64,000 nt of DNA from 2-02-FULL-47-50 sp964479045. GTDB taxonomy: Bacteria > Pseudomonadota > Gammaproteobacteria > Eutrophobiales > Eutrophobiaceae. Numbering within the stretch: the first letter of the stretch is position 1; each line of letters opens with the position of its first letter. Shown here piece by piece: positions 60,544-64,000 of this stretch. Location of the stretch: contig CAYZJI010000014.1 in the NCBI GenBank assembly GCA_964479045.1, positions 1 through 64,000 on the forward strand, read 5' to 3'. The notes beneath the pieces are model-generated. The model had not been told where the DNA came from. It worked only from the letters and a program-made list of their open reading frames with translations, and ran no database searches. A program made the translations under genes and the position numbers.

Positions 60544-60927
60544 TTAACGCAAATAGGCAAATAAAAGGTATACAGAACATAGCCCGATTACGGTCAAGGT
60601 TAATGACATACCCAAAACCCGATAACGAAAGTCTTCTTTAATTTGGCCAATTCCAAATGCATGAGAAATTCTCCCAACCATTAAAGCAAGACACATACCA
60701 TGAATAAAAACCAAACTGGCTCCATGGGTTTCCGAGAGAAATATCAGGAACAGTGTGTATGGGACGTACTCAGCAAAATTCGAATGAACTCTTATGGCAC
60801 GCAACATCTGTTGATCTCCCGAGTCACCGATGGGTATGCGCAAGCGTCGGCGTAATCGTAATGTACGGACGCTTAAAGCGATAAAGAATAATCCAAACAG
60901 GGCAGCATAAAGTAAAGTTACTTGCAT
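60544..60927 (-). CDS. MAPEG family membrane protein
   Basis: A 127-residue protein with four hydrophobic helices of the MAPEG type (glutathione S-transferase/eicosanoid-related). LRAIRVHSNFAEYVPYTLFL is the signature, with the RxxxNxxE core typical of the YecN-like bacterial subgroup, followed by MVGRISHAFGIGQ. Enzymatic function is unknown in this subgroup. It is on the same strand as purL, upstream of it by 78 bp. Confidence 0.9.
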   Translation of the reverse strand: MQVTLLYAALFGLFFIALSVRTLRLRRRLRIPIGDSGDQQMLRAIRVHSNFAEYVPYTLFLIFLSETHGASLVFIHGMCLALMVGRISHAFGIGQIKEDFRYRVLGMSLTLTVIGLCSVYLLFAYLR

Positions 60928-61030
60928 AGATAATATCTCATCATCTCAACACGTCATATTATTCCCGGAGTAGTGAAAAATACTATTCGTATTTGTGTGT
61001 ATTATATTATTCCAGCAAAGTACCACAATA

Positions 61031-61639
61031 TTATGAAAGACCCATTAACGGCAGCAGAGATATCAATAATAAAAGAGCCATTGTAATGTTGAAGACGCGC
61101 GCATAACACGGTTCCTGCAGCCAGTGTTTCAATGCCGCACCGAAGACGGTCCAGCAGGAGACGCAGGGCAGGTTGATCAAGGCGAACAGTCCGGACAACC
61201 CCAACACCAGCATCCATCCAGTAGTTGCTGGAATATAAATGCTGAATGCGCTGATGGCCATGGCCCAGGCCTTCGGATTCACCCACTGAAACAATACCGC
61301 GCCGAGGAAACTTAACGGTTTGCCTTTCGCTTTGTTCTCATCATCTTCAGAGACGGCCCCGGCGTTCGCAATCCGCCATGCGAGATAAAGCAGATAAATC
61401 GCGCCGATCCATTTCATGATGTCATAGCTGAGCGGATAACGGCCGAAGACTTCACCGAGTCCGAACCCGACAGCAAGAACCAGAATCAAAAACCCGATGC
61501 AGATCCCCAGCATGTGCGGAATAGAAGCTCTGAAGCCGAAGTTCATACCCGATGCTAGCAGCATGAGATTGTTCGGGCCCGGTGTAATCGATGAAACAAA
61601 GGCAAACAGGATGAATGCCAGAACGGATTCAAGAGGCAT
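61031..61639 (-). CDS. LysE-family exporter
   Basis: A 202-residue inner-membrane protein with about six helices of the LysE/RhtB type. FVSSITPGPNNLMLLASGMN is the family signature, with LGICIGFLILVLAVGFGLGE, LLYLAWRIANAG and LFQWVNPKAWAMAISAFSIY. Such proteins export amino acids or related small molecules. The ATG at 61639 is used; the frame stays open further upstream, but that part runs through the MITE-like element. Confidence 0.92.
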   Translation of the reverse strand: MPLESVLAFILFAFVSSITPGPNNLMLLASGMNFGFRASIPHMLGICIGFLILVLAVGFGLGEVFGRYPLSYDIMKWIGAIYLLYLAWRIANAGAVSEDDENKAKGKPLSFLGAVLFQWVNPKAWAMAISAFSIYIPATTGWMLVLGLSGLFALINLPCVSCWTVFGAALKHWLQEPCYARVFNITMALLLLISLLPLMGLS

Positions 61640-61672
61640 GCGGATAATTAAACCTTTTGTTGTGTTAGAAGT

Positions 61673-61743
61673 GGTCTCAAAAATCACTGCCCCCTCCCCT
61701 CGCGGGAGGGGTTTAGGGGGAGGGAAGCTATTTTTAAGATGGG
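61673..61743. mobile_element. MITE-like element with GGTCTCAAAA ends, short copy
   Basis: GGTCTCAAAAAT (61673-61684) faces the degenerate right end ATTTTTAAGATGGG (61730-61743). Between them is a GC-rich palindrome (CCCCTCCCCTCGCGGGAGGG). The left 10 bp and the overall plan match the element at 40279-40494. It lies between the LysE start and the secretin-domain gene stop. Confidence 0.5.
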
Positions 61744-61752
61744 CTCTGGTTA

Positions 61753-62604
61753 TTATTTGATTTCCGTTACCTTGATGAGGATCGAGCGCGATTCGCTGCC
61801 ACTGCTGGAGGACGATGAAAGTATCTTGCGGCCGTCGTGGGTGGATTGCTGATTGATGCCGCCGAGTTCGATCCATTCACCGAGTTGGCCGGTAGCGGTC
61901 GTTTCCACATTCTGCACATCGAACACAGGGGCCTTGCCCGGGGATACGCGTGTGAGATGTGGTGCGACCAGCAAGGTAACCTGATCGCCGCTCAGGCGCG
62001 GCAATACATAAAAACCGGAACTGGCATCCATATATTCAGTGGAATCATTAACAACGACACCATCCGGTGTGACATAGGTGGTGCGTCCCTGAACGGGAAT
62101 GGATTGTCCGGAACTGATAAAGGCCGGGTAGCCTTCGGTGGCCTGCACGGTATAGGTGCTGCTGTCATCCGAATCAAGCGTGCTGTCCTGTATACGATAC
62201 CGGACCACGCTGTCATCGTCTCCGCCAGAGATAACCAGTCCGTCGCGGCGAGACGGGTTATTAATGTCCACATCCACATTGCCGCTGTCATAACGTCCCG
62301 ATACGGATTGTTCGCGTTGCTGGAACGATCCGCCGATATCCTGCTTGACGCTGATCAACAAGCGGCGGGGAGCGTGATCGAGACTGTTCAGAACATTTTT
62401 AATGTCGGCAATATTTTCCGGTGTGCTTTTAATAATAAGCTGGTTGTTCATGCCGGTGAGGGTGCCACCGGGGGTCACGAGTGGTTTGAGTACAGGTACG
62501 ACATCATCGACCAGCCGGTGATTCAACGGGATGATTTCCAGCACCATCTCTTCTGCAAAAGCAGGCTGGAATACCAACAATAGAAGAATCAATATTCGCT
62601 TCAC
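61753..62604 (-). CDS. Exported secretin N-domain protein
   Basis: A 283-residue exported protein with signal VKRILILLLLVFQPAFA. Next is a secretin short domain (about 20-80: VLEIIPLNHRLVDDVVPVLK ... DIKNVLNSLDHAPRRLLISV), then a beta-rich region with SGRYDSGNVDVDINN. The end (PRLSGDQVTLLVAPHLTRVS) resembles the start of secretin C domains but is too short for an outer-membrane barrel. It resembles secretin-like accessory proteins next to no other secretion genes. GTG at 62604 overlaps the stop of the upstream gene (GTGA), so translation is coupled. Confidence 0.75.
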   Translation of the reverse strand: MKRILILLLLVFQPAFAEEMVLEIIPLNHRLVDDVVPVLKPLVTPGGTLTGMNNQLIIKSTPENIADIKNVLNSLDHAPRRLLISVKQDIGGSFQQREQSVSGRYDSGNVDVDINNPSRRDGLVISGGDDDSVVRYRIQDSTLDSDDSSTYTVQATEGYPAFISSGQSIPVQGRTTYVTPDGVVVNDSTEYMDASSGFYVLPRLSGDQVTLLVAPHLTRVSPGKAPVFDVQNVETTATGQLGEWIELGGINQQSTHDGRKILSSSSSSGSESRSILIKVTEIK

Positions 62605-63113
62605 AGACTCATACGCCTCAGATTGGGATCGGGCGTGGCCACATCCCACATGCTGTCAAACTCTTTCAGGTAATACCGGGACTGGCGACGATCGTTGAAA
62701 TTTGCCGTAGCTTCATACCGATCCCAGTTCAGGCAATGTAAAAAGGCAACCCCATCCGTCACCATCAGGGCCTCGCTGTAATGCTTGTGTTGTTCAGCGG
62801 CCTTGCGTATTTCGATGAAGCTGCTCAGGTGTCCGGCGAGATCAGTAATCCGGTGACCATTTTTGACGATGGTGTCCGGATCGAAAACGATAATCCGGAC
62901 TTTGGGTTTACGGGCCTTGGTGACCAGCCGTTTTATGGCCTCAATGAACTCTGATGTGTCGAATATCGATGGATCGAGCAGACGGCTGATGATGTCTATG
63001 GAACGCCGGGACTGTGCTGCCATGCAGGCTGCCATCTCACGGTTTTCTTCCCGGCTTTGCAGTTGTATCAGTTCGTCGCTGATACCCAGTTTGTAATCAT
63101 CAAAATTGCCCAT
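62601..63113 (-). CDS. Small PLD-like (DUF7931-type) protein
   Basis: A 170-residue soluble protein. RSIDIISRLLDPSIFDTSEF, KPKVRIIVFDPDTIVKNGHR and ADGxAFL-like TDGVAFLHCLNWDRYEATAN follow the pattern of a phospholipase D-like half domain without the HKD motif, as in DUF7931 proteins. Catalysis is unlikely. The secretin-domain gene starts within its stop codon, suggesting a functional link. The family name is given from memory and needs a profile search. Confidence 0.6.
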   Translation of the reverse strand: MGNFDDYKLGISDELIQLQSREENREMAACMAAQSRRSIDIISRLLDPSIFDTSEFIEAIKRLVTKARKPKVRIIVFDPDTIVKNGHRITDLAGHLSSFIEIRKAAEQHKHYSEALMVTDGVAFLHCLNWDRYEATANFNDRRQSRYYLKEFDSMWDVATPDPNLRRMSL

Positions 63114-63165
63114 GGCCAGTCAACCCAGTTCTTGTATAGTCAAGCATAGTCTACATAAACATACT

Positions 63166-64000
63166 TCAATCGAAACTGAAAATTTCCTGATTGTGAAGAT
63201 CACACAATAACTTCATAAACCGGCCGGAATATCCGGAGGCTTGCAGGCGGTCTACAGGAATGCTGCTGTCGCCCGTGATCAACCTGACGGCTGACAAATC
63301 CTTTTTCCCGAGATTATATGCTGTGCCATTCACAAAAAGAGTTACCTTGTTCGCATTATTAATGTAGGCACACCGGCAACTGCCAGTCCGTCGCAATACC
63401 GTTGCTTTTTTAAACCGGCTGTTAAATTTCTTTAAAGTGATCGGGCGGGAGTCGTTTTCCACACTATCATGATGCTGGCCGGTAATGAACCGGCCAAACC
63501 ACTCGTCTGTCATGGATTCATTCCCGAAAGCATCCAGCATCAGTTTGCGTATCCGGGCCAGGGCCTTTGCCGTGATTTCTCCGGAGTGGTCCTGAAAGGC
63601 AAGATCAGGATCGCTGTAACGCTGCTCATGGCAGGTGCCTGCGATCGTGGCTTCGGCAAAATGTGTGATCAATTCACTCTGTGCAGGCGCAAGGAATCCA
63701 ATGGACAGGGTCAGACAGGGATCAAGTGCCACACCATGATGGGCCACGCCGGGTGGCAGATAGAGCATGTCCCCCGGTTCCAGTATCCACTCTTTTTGTG
63801 GTTTGAATTTTTTCAGGATGCGCAAATCCAGATCCGGAATGAAATCCGCCGTGCTGTAATCTGAAGTGTTGATTTGCCAGCGGCGTTGTCCCATACCCTG
63901 CAGTAAAAATACATCATAACTGTCGAGATGCGGACCGACACTGCCATGTTTGGGCGCGTAACTGATCATCACATCATCAATGCGCCAGTTGGGAACAAAG
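63166..64000 (-). CDS. roxA: Ribosomal protein uL16 arginine hydroxylase (C-terminal part)
   Basis: RoxA (YcfD) is a JmjC-type Fe(II)/2-oxoglutarate oxygenase hydroxylating an arginine of ribosomal protein uL16. The N-terminus is cut by the right edge; the frame is open to base 64000 and reads FVPNWRIDDVMISYAPKHGS there. The iron ligands are His and Asp of VGPHLDSYDVF and a His of PPGVAHHGVAL. FLLQGMGQRRWQI and GDMLYLPPG match the family. The C-terminal winged-helix-like part (about 150 residues) is more divergent. Confidence 0.92.
   Translation of the reverse strand, partial: FVPNWRIDDVMISYAPKHGSVGPHLDSYDVFLLQGMGQRRWQINTSDYSTADFIPDLDLRILKKFKPQKEWILEPGDMLYLPPGVAHHGVALDPCLTLSIGFLAPAQSELITHFAEATIAGTCHEQRYSDPDLAFQDHSGEITAKALARIRKLMLDAFGNESMTDEWFGRFITGQHHDSVENDSRPITLKKFNSRFKKATVLRRTGSCRCAYINNANKVTLFVNGTAYNLGKKDLSAVRLITGDSSIPVDRLQASGYSGRFMKLLCDLHNQEIFSFD

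Overview
The window is chromosomal DNA of a gammaproteobacterium. The evidence is the gene order leuB-asd-fimV-truA-trpF-trpB-trpA-accD-folC-(SPOR protein)-cvpA-purF-metZ, the block pyrG-kdsA-eno-ftsB-ispD-ispF, and the presence of AceK, MsrPQ, large single-chain PurL and RoxA. A full set of genes for the C1-assimilating half of the serine cycle (sga, mcl, mtkA, mtkB, hprA, ppc, plus fhs nearby) suggests a methylotroph, a methanotroph or another C1-using lineage. Species cannot be named from the sequence. No rRNA, tRNA, CRISPR array or intact IS element was seen.

Layout. 1-7239: end of ftsH, glmM, lysine/DAP genes dapD-dapC (minus strand), a DMT transporter, leuB and asd. 7240-20710: a small secreted FimV-N protein, a very large FimV/HubP-like protein, truA, the trpF-trpB-(small HTH)-trpA-accD-folC-SPOR-cvpA-purF run. 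20707-25739: two poorly known genes, then icd-aceK on the minus strand, an isocitrate branch-point switch encoded as one unit. 25827-27246: a promoter, a SAM-II riboswitch and a terminator controlling metZ. 27247-35979: a structured leader with an intrinsic terminator, then the serine-cycle cluster sga-mcl-mtkA-mtkB-hprA-ppc, interrupted by a 147-bp MITE and by stem-loop repeats. 35980-40271: a sigma-54-type promoter and four exported proteins. 40272-42236: a small accessory island with a MITE-like element, HicAB toxin-antitoxin with a palindromic operator, and an AT-rich class III cyclase-like gene. 42262-50459: fhs, a second DMT transporter and the pyrG-ispF housekeeping block. 50719-54098: an RpfC-like hybrid kinase with a duplicated stand-alone REC-Hpt protein. 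54165-64000: Smr protein, msrQ/msrP, purL, a MAPEG protein, a LysE exporter, a secretin-domain protein, a PLD-like protein and the end of roxA.

How the genes work together. Sga converts glyoxylate and serine to hydroxypyruvate and glycine. HprA reduces hydroxypyruvate to glycerate. Ppc carboxylates PEP to oxaloacetate. MtkAB activates malate to malyl-CoA, and Mcl splits it to acetyl-CoA and glyoxylate. Fhs feeds formate into tetrahydrofolate. Icd/AceK would set the flux between the TCA cycle and glyoxylate-yielding routes. The most unusual non-coding content is the leader RNA in front of sga, the SAM-II riboswitch in front of metZ, and at least four families of small palindromic or terminal-inverted-repeat elements between genes.
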